This document shows, in pieces, positions 8,337-14,965 of a DNA stretch of 64,000 nucleotides. A program made the position numbers and the translations under genes. Origin of the DNA: a bacterium (lineage in GTDB: Bacteria > Patescibacteriota > Microgenomatia > UBA1406 > GWC2-37-13); contig JAJYIQ010000001.1 of the NCBI GenBank assembly GCA_021789995.1, positions 248,001-312,000 of the forward strand. Reading direction: 5' to 3'. The notes under the pieces are model-generated. The model saw nothing but the letters and a program-made list of their open reading frames with translations, made no database searches and was not told where the DNA came from. Each line of letters opens with the position of its first letter. Within the stretch, counting starts at the first letter, position 1.

Positions 8337-9429
8337 CGATTCTCTTAAGTTGATTCGCGACAATTTTGTCGATGAACTGCGCCGTGCTACCGCCGGGCAA
8401 AAAACCAGCCTTCCGTTTATCAAAAGTCCCCTGCCGCAAAAAACCGGCGTCGCCGGCGGCGAGATTTTCCAGGTAATGGTCCTTGGCGGCTCTATTTTCA
8501 AATCCGCTCTTGTCAAGAAAAACAATCGGCAAACGCATGTTATTTCCGTAAAGTCGGAAAATATTTCACCGATAAAAAATCAGTCAATGCTTTTTGCCCT
8601 TTTTGCCGAACATCTTGACCCAAAAGTTTCCACCCTGGCGATCAATTTCGCTTTCGGCCTGAAACCGACCCTTCGCAACGGGCTGCTTGACGGCCAATGG
8701 CAACCAACCATGGACAGCAAGGAATTTTTTTTCGAGAACCTGGCCGGCAAGCTTATCGGCGAGGAATTGGAAAAATACCTTTTGGAAACAAAAAGATACC
8801 GGATCCGCGTTACCATTGCTAACGATACGATCTGCCTGCTTCTTTCCACCCTCGATAAATTAGCTCTTCCACGATCGTATAAGAGCTATTATGTCGCCGG
8901 TGTCATCGGCAGCGGCATCAATTTCGCCTTTTTTCTCGATGAAAATACCGCCGTCAATCTTGAATCCGGCAACTTCAACCGGTTTGAGCAATCACCGGCA
9001 GGAAAAGCAATCGATCGGAATTCCAATGCTCCGGGCAAACATTTATTCGAAAAGGAAGTGACCGGCGCCTATCTTTACCGGCATTACAATCTGCAAATCA
9101 AAGACGATAAACATTGCTTGTCGTCAACGAAAGAACTGTCGGCCGTCGCCAAAAATGCCGATAATCTTCATTTCCGGCTGGCGCAACAACTGCTGAAGCA
9201 TTCGGCTTCCCTGGTCGCCTGTCAGGTAGCCGGAATTTATCTTTATTTAAATAAACCACCGCAACTTAATTTCATCATAGAAGGTTCGCTTTTTTGGGAC
9301 GGATACCGTTACCGGGAGTACATTAACAATTATCTGACTCTTTTAGAAGTTCCGAAAACTGCCGTTGGATTTTTAAAAATAAAAAACAGCGATATCTTCG
9401 GAACGGCCAATCTTCTGATTATCTTCTGA
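8326..9429 (+). CDS. Divergent hexokinase-family sugar kinase
   Basis: The protein is 367 residues from the ATG at 8326; an earlier in-frame start at 8269 would run 68 nt into alaS and is not preferred. Residue patterns match the eukaryote-type hexokinase fold: 'VTIANDTICLLLS' (hexokinase 'VNDTVGTL'), 'GVIGSGINFAFF' (phosphate-binding 'GTGTNACY'), 'NLESGNF' ('NxEWGxF') and 'FIIEGSLFW' ('DGSxY'). The catalytic Asp within NDT is kept. The first glycine-rich loop is weak (MVLGGSIFKSALV), so activity is not certain. Translational coupling to alaS is likely. Glucose or another hexose is the presumed substrate. Confidence 0.7.
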   Translation: MQNNDSLKLIRDNFVDELRRATAGQKTSLPFIKSPLPQKTGVAGGEIFQVMVLGGSIFKSALVKKNNRQTHVISVKSENISPIKNQSMLFALFAEHLDPKVSTLAINFAFGLKPTLRNGLLDGQWQPTMDSKEFFFENLAGKLIGEELEKYLLETKRYRIRVTIANDTICLLLSTLDKLALPRSYKSYYVAGVIGSGINFAFFLDENTAVNLESGNFNRFEQSPAGKAIDRNSNAPGKHLFEKEVTGAYLYRHYNLQIKDDKHCLSSTKELSAVAKNADNLHFRLAQQLLKHSASLVACQVAGIYLYLNKPPQLNFIIEGSLFWDGYRYREYINNYLTLLEVPKTAVGFLKIKNSDIFGTANLLIIF

Positions 9430-9470
9430 CTTTATTTTTAATAACGGTTTCGTTATACTTTGCTATTATC

Positions 9471-9809
9471 ATGAAGAAAAATACTCTTTCTTTTACTGAT
9501 TTTGACAAACTCGATATCCGCGTCGGCGATGTTAAGGAAGCCAGTAATGTCGAAGGGTCGAAAAAATTAATCCGTCTGCTTGTCGATCTTGGCGAAGATT
9601 ATGGTGTCGTGGAAATATTAACCGGACTCGCCGAATATTATCAACCGCAGGATTTCATCGGCAATAAATATGCATTTTTAGCTAACCTGGAGCCGAAAAA
9701 AATGGCGGGTGCCGTCTCCAACGGCATGGTTCTCGTTGCCGATACTCCGGAAAGACCAATTATTTTTCCTCTTGATAAAAATTTAAAAACTGGTACAGTA
9801 ATAAGATAA
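9471..9809 (+). CDS. tRNA-binding OB-fold protein (MetRS beta / CsaA-like)
   Basis: The 112-residue protein is a stand-alone copy of the tRNA-binding domain found at the C-terminus of MetRS and in CsaA and EMAP-II. The signature 'FDKLDIRVGDVKEASNVEGSKKL' begins at residue 9, and the closing motif 'GAVSNGMVLVA' is present. It may bind tRNA non-specifically and help a synthetase, perhaps the shortened AlaRS encoded just upstream, or act as a chaperone as CsaA does. Both roles are inference. TATACT at 9454-9459 is a plausible -10 element 11 nt before the ATG. Confidence 0.88.
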   Translation: MKKNTLSFTDFDKLDIRVGDVKEASNVEGSKKLIRLLVDLGEDYGVVEILTGLAEYYQPQDFIGNKYAFLANLEPKKMAGAVSNGMVLVADTPERPIIFPLDKNLKTGTVIR

Positions 9810-9828
9810 TAAAAATTAATTCAATAAT

Positions 9829-10680
9829 ATGCCCAGAGCAAAAAAGATAGTCGATAAACCGAATGTTGAAAAGACAGTCGAAGTTAAAACTACTCCCGCT
9901 GCTTTTAACCTGATGAATATTCTTCTTATTATCGTTACCTTATTTTCCCTTTATCTTTTTTATAAAATACATATTTTGGAACAGAAATTGGCCGCAGCTA
10001 CGACCACCACCCCAACCCAGCAAGGCCAGCAGCAGCCAACGGGGCCGTCGATTTCCATCGGTAAAGTCAAGGCTCTGTTTTCGAAAGGCTATATGAATTT
10101 CGGTAACGCGAACAACAAATTACTGTTTGTGGAAGTCACCGATCCCAGTTGTCCGTTTTGTCATGTCGCCGGCGGCCAGGATCCGGAAACCAGTAAATCT
10201 ATTAACAGCCGTTTCCAATATGTCTCCGATGGCGGTTCATATGACCCGCCCGTCACCGAAATGAAAAAACTGGTTGATACCGGCAAGGCATCGATGGTCT
10301 TTTTGTACAGCCCGGGACATGGAAATGGCGAACTGGCAGCTCAGGCACTTTATTGCGCTTACGAAAAAGGCCAATTTTGGCCGGTTCATGACCGCCTGAT
10401 GTCCAATGCTGGCTATAACACGATTAATAACGATGTCCGCAACGACACGACAAAAATACCGGTTTTAGTGGACTTCTTATCACAGCAAATCGATTCCAAC
10501 TTCCTGTCCTCTTGTCTAACCAGCGGCAAATATGCCTCGATGTTAAAAAGAGACGAACAGGTCAGCCAATCGCTTGGCTACCAAGGGACACCGTACTTTT
10601 TAATCAATACGACTACCTTTAACGGTGCATACGATTGGGGTTCGATGTCCAGCGTCGTCAATAAGGCGTTACAATCATAA
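9829..10680 (+). CDS. Membrane-anchored DsbA-like thioredoxin-fold protein
   Basis: The 283-residue protein has a short cytoplasmic Lys-rich start, one transmembrane helix (about 26-48), a Thr/Gln/Pro-rich linker (56-75), and then an extracytoplasmic thioredoxin fold. The active site is CPFC at 108-111 in 'VTDPSCPFCHVAGG', and the cis-proline loop is 'YQGTPYFLIN'. The arrangement fits a thiol-disulfide oxidoreductase of the DsbA/BdbD type that oxidises or isomerises surface proteins. The start follows the previous stop by 19 nt, so the two genes may share a transcript. No partner DsbB-like protein is in the window. Confidence 0.9.
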   Translation: MPRAKKIVDKPNVEKTVEVKTTPAAFNLMNILLIIVTLFSLYLFYKIHILEQKLAAATTTTPTQQGQQQPTGPSISIGKVKALFSKGYMNFGNANNKLLFVEVTDPSCPFCHVAGGQDPETSKSINSRFQYVSDGGSYDPPVTEMKKLVDTGKASMVFLYSPGHGNGELAAQALYCAYEKGQFWPVHDRLMSNAGYNTINNDVRNDTTKIPVLVDFLSQQIDSNFLSSCLTSGKYASMLKRDEQVSQSLGYQGTPYFLINTTTFNGAYDWGSMSSVVNKALQS

Positions 10681-10770
10681 TCAATATCGAGGTTTTTCTG
10701 CCCGACCAATCCGTCGAATGATAGATGAGTCATATATGTGGAGAAAAAGCCGTATTAACCGATTATTTCA

Positions 10771-10801
10771 AATAAAAAAACAACCCACCGTTTCCGATGG
10801 G
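10771..10801 (-). terminator. Intrinsic terminator of the small secreted protein gene
   Basis: Read on the minus strand, CCCATCG (10801-10795) pairs with CGGTGGG (10790-10784) around a 4-nt loop, with one C-A mismatch inside the stem. TTGTTTTTTT follows. It lies 18 nt past the stop of the secreted protein gene, after a smaller CTGAAT/ATTCAG hairpin. Confidence 0.75.
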
Positions 10802-10818
10802 CTGAATTTATTCAGTCT

Positions 10819-11124
10819 TTATTGGTTACAGGATGCTGATAAACCTGAATTGATCTGGCCAGTGACCACACCTTGCTCCTGTCCGAAATTAGCACCACCA
10901 GACGGCGTTACGGTTCCATTGGGGAGTGGGTTACCGTCGCTTGCCTCGTCTTGGACCCAATAGTACGGGCTGTTAACTCCTAGTCCACCCGGCGCACCGT
11001 GCCATGAATTGCAAGATATTCCATTATCTCCTGGAAAATTCGCTGGGATAGAAGAAGCAAATACGGGAATTGCCAGTGATCCAAGCATGAATGCACCTGC
11101 TGCTGCACCTATTAAATATTTCAT
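10819..11124 (-). CDS. Small secreted protein, unknown function
   Basis: The 101-residue protein has a textbook signal peptide: MKYLIGAAAGAFMLGSLAIP, then VFASS, with cleavage likely near residue 24. The mature part is about 77 residues, Gly/Asn/Ser-rich, with two cysteines (in ISCNSW and SASCNQ) that could form one disulfide. It has its own promoter, an unusually strong Shine-Dalgarno sequence (AGGAGGGGGGTG, centred about 12 nt before the ATG) and a terminator, so it is probably well expressed. The codirectional thiol-oxidoreductase candidate for its disulfide would be the convergent DsbA-like gene next door. No family was recognised. Confidence 0.8.
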   Translation of the reverse strand: MKYLIGAAAGAFMLGSLAIPVFASSIPANFPGDNGISCNSWHGAPGGLGVNSPYYWVQDEASDGNPLPNGTVTPSGGANFGQEQGVVTGQINSGLSASCNQ

Positions 11125-11136
11125 TTACTTCACCCC

Positions 11137-11142
11137 CCTCCT
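11137..11142 (-). promoter_or_regulatory. Strong Shine-Dalgarno of the secreted protein gene
   Basis: On the minus strand AGGAGG is followed by GGGGTG, with 12 nt from AGGAGG to the ATG. It is one of only two clear strong SD sites noticed in the window; the other precedes rpsT. It fixes the start at 11124. Confidence 0.75.
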
Positions 11143-11157
11143 TTTTATAAATTAATA

Positions 11158-11183
11158 ACAAAAAACCAACCTATTACGGTTGG
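11158..11183 (-). terminator. Intrinsic terminator within the leader of the secreted protein gene (attenuator candidate)
   Basis: On the minus strand CCAACC (11183-11178) pairs with GGTTGG (11171-11166) around a 6-nt loop and is followed directly by TTTTTTG. It sits between the predicted promoter (11225-11254) and the coding region, so it could stop most transcripts early. It could instead end the tRNA-Glu transcript that comes from upstream. Confidence 0.65.
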
Positions 11184-11218
11184 CTCCTGACGCATCGATA
11201 ATCGGTAATCGTGGTCAT
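11174..11218 (-). other. Possible 14-codon leader peptide ORF
   Basis: An ATG lies about 7 nt after the predicted -10 box. It opens the frame MTTITDYRCVRSQP, and its stop codon falls in the loop of the leader terminator hairpin. This is the geometry expected for a translation-controlled attenuator. There is no SD, so it would have to be translated leaderless. It is a candidate only. Confidence 0.25.
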
Positions 11219-11224
11219 GTGGTT

Positions 11225-11254
11225 AATATAGTACTTTTTACCAGTCATTTGCAA
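11225..11254 (-). promoter_or_regulatory. Promoter of the small secreted protein gene
   Basis: On the minus strand TTGCAA (11254-11249) and TATATT (11230-11225) are separated by 18 nt. Predicted transcription starts near 11218, giving a leader of about 95 nt that contains a terminator-like hairpin. Confidence 0.55.
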
Positions 11255-11370
11255 GACATTTTAGTGGATCAAACCAGCTTATACTAAATCATTGACTTTA
11301 ATCTGAAAAGCATGTGTGGTTTTAAAAAGAGTTATTAGGGTGATATTGTTTTTGTCGTTTTCAATGTCAG

Positions 11371-11443
11371 TGCTCTCAGCGGGATTCGAACCCGCGTGTC
11401 CAGGATGAGAACCTGGTATCCTAGGCCACTAGATGATAAGAGC
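11371..11443 (-). tRNA. tRNA-Glu (CTC anticodon)
   Basis: The 73-nt cloverleaf reads on the minus strand. The acceptor arms GCTCTTA and TGAGAGC pair over 7 bp with discriminator A. The anticodon stem CCAGG/CCTGG encloses the loop TTCTCAT with anticodon CTC. The T-arm is GCGGG-TTCGAAT-CCCGC. The 3' CCA is not encoded, so a CCA-adding enzyme is needed. A TTC-anticodon tRNA-Glu must exist elsewhere for GAA codons. Confidence 0.95.
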
Positions 11444-11471
11444 TGAATTGTCATCTATTTTGCTTGATCCA

Positions 11472-11509
11472 TTCGACTTCGCTCAGGATCAATACTGAGC
11501 AGAGTCGAA
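11472..11509. repeat. Palindromic repeat, TTCGACT/CGCTCAG type
   Basis: Arms TTCGACT-TC-GCTCAG (11472-11486) and CTGAGC-AG-AGTCGAA (11495-11509) pair over 13 of 15 bases. The sequence shares TTCGACT and CGCTCAGGAT with the repeat at 45786-45817. It lies between tRNA-Glu and greA. Confidence 0.7.
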
Positions 11510-11593
11510 GTATTGACAATTCCACCGAAATATAGTACTATTTTATCATAATCCCCGGCTGTTATCGTCAGTTTGAGGGGATTTATTTTTATT

Positions 11594-12052
11594 ATGAAGA
11601 AAGTCCAGTTAACCAAGGATGGATATAAAAACTTACAAAAAGAATACAAGGAGCTCGTAGAGATAAAACGGCCATATGCGGTCGAACGCCTCGGCAAAGC
11701 CCGGGCGATGGGTGACCTGTCGGAAAACAGCGAATATTCTGCCGCCAAGGAAGAACTGGCGTTTGTCGAAGGCCGGATCCAGGAAATCGAACAAATTCTG
11801 AAGCAGGCAGAGGTAGTTGCCAATCATAATGGCAATCATAAAGTCGATGTCGGCGTCGCTGTCACTGTCGAAGTCGATGGCCGGCAGGAACAGTTCAATA
11901 TTGTCGGTGAATTCGAAGCCGATCCGCTGAATAAAAAACTGTCCCATACCTCCCCTATCGGCCAGGCACTTCTGGGCAAAAAAGTCGGCGATTTCGCCGA
12001 AATCGAAGTCCCGGCGGGAAAAATAAAATACAAAATCGTCGAGATCCGTTAA
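11594..12052 (+). CDS. greA: Transcription elongation factor GreA
   Basis: GreA enters the RNA polymerase secondary channel and stimulates cleavage of backtracked transcripts. The 152-residue protein has the N-terminal coiled coil with LTKDGYKNLQKEY, the acidic tip 'MGDLSENSEYSAAKEE' (essential Asp/Glu at the coiled-coil end), and the C-terminal FKBP-like domain ending with 'TSPIGQALLGKKVGDFAEIEVPAG'. The ATG at 11594 gives the family start MKKVQLT; a TTG 21 nt earlier is in frame but less likely. It converges with the next gene, and the stop codons overlap. Confidence 0.97.
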   Translation: MKKVQLTKDGYKNLQKEYKELVEIKRPYAVERLGKARAMGDLSENSEYSAAKEELAFVEGRIQEIEQILKQAEVVANHNGNHKVDVGVAVTVEVDGRQEQFNIVGEFEADPLNKKLSHTSPIGQALLGKKVGDFAEIEVPAGKIKYKIVEIR

Positions 12053-12708
12053 TTTTTGCCGGATAAGGATTTCTTCAGTACAGAAAATGCGCGATCGACT
12101 TCCCGGTCCTCCAAAATAACAGTGAACTCGGTATAAGCGGAAACGACTTCGACCAGATTGATCCCCTCCCACGCCAATGCTTTAAGGAAAAAATAATATA
12201 AACCCGGGGTGTAAATATTATTCTGTGGAAGACGAATCGTAATCGAGGATAGATTAAGCAATTCCTTAATAATATTTTCATTGGTGAGTGTTGCCTTTAT
12301 TTTTCCATACAATTCCTGGCTGGCGATGATCGTCGTTTCGTAGACACCTTCGGTGATCGTCATAAAATAATTTTCCTGTTCTTCGGCAAACGCCAATAAT
12401 TCCTTATGCATTTCAACAGTAAAATTGGTGTTGGCAATAACACATTCCACAAGATTGGAACGAACAATTAAATCGGGATTGGATTGTAATATTTTTTTTA
12501 ATGAGGGATTGGGTTTTAGTTTTTTGGATAAACGGCGTAGCGCCATCAGGATAGCGCCTTCCTGGACATTTTTCATTAACTTCTTTTGGACATCCGGTTT
12601 GATCTTCCGGGCTAAAGAAGAGTAATTGATCAATCCTTCGTATAAGGCTTCCTCTAACAGTGGCGAATTGACAATGATTTTTTCGACAACCTCGGGAACA
12701 GTAATCAT
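12049..12708 (-). CDS. Uncharacterised protein with C-terminal ACT-like domain
   Basis: The protein is 219 residues from the ATG at 12708. That start is chosen because a TTGACA/TAAAAT promoter ends at 12721, immediately beside the alternative ATG at 12720. The N-terminal half is helical (VPEVVEKIIVNSPLLEEALYE, then a Lys-rich 'VQEGAILMALRRLSKKLK' resembling a winged helix). The C-terminal half has a repeated beta-alpha-beta pattern with 'ALAWEGINLVEVVSAYTEFT', as in ACT domains of aspartokinases and regulators. A small-molecule-responsive regulator is a guess. No enzyme motif is seen. Confidence 0.75.
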   Translation of the reverse strand: MITVPEVVEKIIVNSPLLEEALYEGLINYSSLARKIKPDVQKKLMKNVQEGAILMALRRLSKKLKPNPSLKKILQSNPDLIVRSNLVECVIANTNFTVEMHKELLAFAEEQENYFMTITEGVYETTIIASQELYGKIKATLTNENIIKELLNLSSITIRLPQNNIYTPGLYYFFLKALAWEGINLVEVVSAYTEFTVILEDREVDRAFSVLKKSLSGKN

Positions 12709-12720
12709 AATTATGTTCAA

Positions 12721-12749
12721 ATTTTAACATAACATACTAATTTTGTCAA
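12721..12749 (-). promoter_or_regulatory. Consensus promoter of the ACT-like gene
   Basis: On the minus strand a perfect -35 TTGACA (12749-12744) and TAAAAT (12726-12721) are separated by 17 nt. It is one of the best promoter matches in the window. The expected start near 12714 leaves about a 6-nt leader before the ATG at 12708. Confidence 0.75.
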
Positions 12750-12763
12750 AATTATTTAAATAT

Positions 12764-12791
12764 TTGACCTAGATCAGTTGGATAATATAAT
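12764..12791 (+). promoter_or_regulatory. Promoter of the GNAT-M20-LysRS operon
   Basis: TTGACC (12764-12769) and TATAAT (12786-12791) are separated by 16 nt. The ATG of the GNAT gene is 16 nt after the -10. It is divergent from the promoter at 12721-12749, and the two -35 elements are only 14 nt apart. Confidence 0.7.
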
Positions 12792-12807
12792 TTAATGAAT
12801 AAAAGAT

Positions 12808-13845
12808 ATGGAAACTTTAACACCTACCAGCATTGGCGAGGTGTCGCCGATACCGATCCGGGCGACGGAAATGAGGAAAAAAAATATTTATCCTGACGTC
12901 ATCGCTAAACGTAGTGACCTGATGGGAATGATCGACCAATTTCATTCTCATCCTTTCGATAATGACACAACAAGGTACAGCACGCGGGCATTTGTTACGG
13001 ATCAATCGCTTCAATCTTTAAGTGTCGTTGACAGAAAATTTGCGGAACCGTATATTGAAGGCATCATTCCGCTTGCCGGTTGCGGTTCTTTACCGCTGGA
13101 AGACTGCGCTCTTTTATATCTTGGAAAAAACGCTCCCGAAAGAACACCGTCAGCCGATATCGTCGATAGAGAAATAGCAAAGGCGAAACCGATTTTTAAT
13201 GAGAGCGATGACGGCTCCGTCCGCCCTCTTCCCGGAGGGTTTGAACTAAGAGCCCTGACGTCGGAAGACAGACAGAATGCCGGTATCCAATCACAATATG
13301 CGGAGTTATATCAGGCATTCGGTTACGGTCCGGAGGATGTTGCCAAAATGCTTCTCAACCAAAATAATGTCATGGTGGCGTTATTCGATGAAGATACCAT
13401 CGTCAGTACCGGGATGGTGGAGCACGCCCATCTGCATCTTGCACGCAACGGTCAACCGTTTATGTTCAGCGTCGGAGAAGTAACAGAGGGATTTACCCGC
13501 GAAGAGGCAAACGGCCAGGTTTACCGCGGCAAAGGATTGTATACTCATGTAGTCACAGAGCTGATGAGAGAGGAGGCAAAAAATGGTGTTAACCTGATTT
13601 ATGCCGAATCAAACGCCGATCTGTCAATCCCTTATGATTTACCACCCGTTCTGGTTTCGGCAAAAAAACAAGGAAGGGAGTCGGCGCTTGCCGCATTTGA
13701 CCATTATGGATTCCGGCCGCAACTGCTGCGGCGGCACGTCCATATCGTTAATGACAAAAATGATGCTCGCCCGCCGGAAATCCAAAATGATCTTCTGGTA
13801 ACATATATGGTAAGGAACAGATTAAGGGAAAGATATGGAAAGTGA
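12808..13845 (+). CDS. GNAT-family N-acetyltransferase, substrate unknown
   Basis: The protein is 345 residues. The C-terminal part (about 175-310) has the GNAT fold: 'VMVALFDEDTIVSTGMVEHAH' (beta-4 region) and the acetyl-CoA loop 'VYRGKGLYTHVVTELM' with the R-x-x-G-x-G/A pattern, then 'NLIYAESN' and 'AFDHYGFRPQ' (typical 'GF' after the last helix). The N-terminal 150 residues are not recognised and contain a phrase, 'GMIDQFHSHPFDNDTTRYSTR', with no known match. It is the first gene of a three-gene operon, and its 3' end overlaps the M20 gene by 11 nt. Confidence 0.8.
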   Translation: METLTPTSIGEVSPIPIRATEMRKKNIYPDVIAKRSDLMGMIDQFHSHPFDNDTTRYSTRAFVTDQSLQSLSVVDRKFAEPYIEGIIPLAGCGSLPLEDCALLYLGKNAPERTPSADIVDREIAKAKPIFNESDDGSVRPLPGGFELRALTSEDRQNAGIQSQYAELYQAFGYGPEDVAKMLLNQNNVMVALFDEDTIVSTGMVEHAHLHLARNGQPFMFSVGEVTEGFTREEANGQVYRGKGLYTHVVTELMREEAKNGVNLIYAESNADLSIPYDLPPVLVSAKKQGRESALAAFDHYGFRPQLLRRHVHIVNDKNDARPPEIQNDLLVTYMVRNRLRERYGK

Positions 13846-14965
13846 TATCGCTTCATTGCTAAAACAATTAGTTTCCGTAAAATCCACTTATCCTGATGAA
13901 AAAGAAATCGGAGAGTATTTATTTCAGCTATTCCAATCGCACAATTATAATCCAAAAAAACAAATAGTAGAAAATAATCGCTTTAACCTGACGGTGCAAA
14001 AAGGGCATGGCAAAAAAAGCGTCTTATTATACTCTCATCTGGATACGGTTAATGTCGTTGAGGGCTGGCAAACCGATCCCCTTGAATTAAATATCAAAAA
14101 CGGGAAAGCCTTCGGATTGGGCGCTTGGGACATGAAGGGTGGAATGGCTGTAAACATTCTCACCTTCCTCCGTTTCCATCCAAAAAATTTTCGGTTGAAG
14201 CTTGTTTTTTGCGTTGATGAAGAAAATATTTCAAAAGGTGTGCAGACGTTAATCAAGACTAATTTTATCAACGATGTTGACTGCGTCATCTCTCCCGAAC
14301 CGGCATTCGACTACGGTTTGAGAGGAATAGTGACGGGCAGAATCGGCCGGGCGGTATATAATATCGAAATTAAGGGTGAATCGAGGCATTTTGCGCTGTA
14401 TGAAAAAATGTACGATATCAATCTTTTTGCGGCCGAATTTTTGGTCCAAATCAGCAGGTTAAACAGGATCATCGGCCACCGGAAACAATTTATTTTTGCC
14501 CGGAAAATTATCTCCGAAGCGGTAGGCATGTCTATCCCACCAAAAACCTGTATTCAACTTGATTCTTCGGTGTTGCCGCCCAATACCCATAACCAAATTC
14601 TTGATTGCCTGGCCGGCATCGGTAAAAATTTAAGCAAAAAATACGGTAATTACTTTTCCGTCAAGCTCGGTTTTTTGCAACGCGATACGCCATTCCTGGA
14701 ATCGTATCAGATTAAAGACAACAATCCGTACCTGAAATTACTCAAAAAAAGCATCGGCCAAAAAACCGGTCTTGCCGCCCAAGATTATTTCCGGTCATCG
14801 GTAGCGGATGAAAATGTCTTTGGTTCTCATGGCAAAACCGTTCTTGGTATCGGCGCTCACGGCGGTAACGCTCACGCGGCCAATGAATGGGTTTCATTGT
14901 CTTCACTGGAAAAACTCTATATAATATTAAATAGCTTTCTTGAAAAAGTTAATACGCAAATATGA
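13835..14965 (+). CDS. M20-family metallopeptidase/deacylase (ArgE/DapE/LysK-like)
   Basis: The 376-residue protein has all the M20 zinc and catalytic motifs: 'LYSHLDTV' (His ligand and catalytic Asp), 'GAWDMKGGMA' (bridging Asp), 'DEEN' (catalytic Glu), 'SPEPAFD' (Glu ligand) and 'GAHGGNAHAANEW' (last His). The dimerisation insert lies between about 165 and 280. Family members remove acyl groups from amino acids (ArgE, ACY1) or from carrier-bound lysine (LysK), or split dipeptides. The substrate cannot be read from the sequence. It is coupled upstream to a GNAT acetyltransferase (11-nt overlap) and downstream to LysRS (4-nt overlap). Confidence 0.92.
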   Translation: MESDIASLLKQLVSVKSTYPDEKEIGEYLFQLFQSHNYNPKKQIVENNRFNLTVQKGHGKKSVLLYSHLDTVNVVEGWQTDPLELNIKNGKAFGLGAWDMKGGMAVNILTFLRFHPKNFRLKLVFCVDEENISKGVQTLIKTNFINDVDCVISPEPAFDYGLRGIVTGRIGRAVYNIEIKGESRHFALYEKMYDINLFAAEFLVQISRLNRIIGHRKQFIFARKIISEAVGMSIPPKTCIQLDSSVLPPNTHNQILDCLAGIGKNLSKKYGNYFSVKLGFLQRDTPFLESYQIKDNNPYLKLLKKSIGQKTGLAAQDYFRSSVADENVFGSHGKTVLGIGAHGGNAHAANEWVSLSSLEKLYIILNSFLEKVNTQI

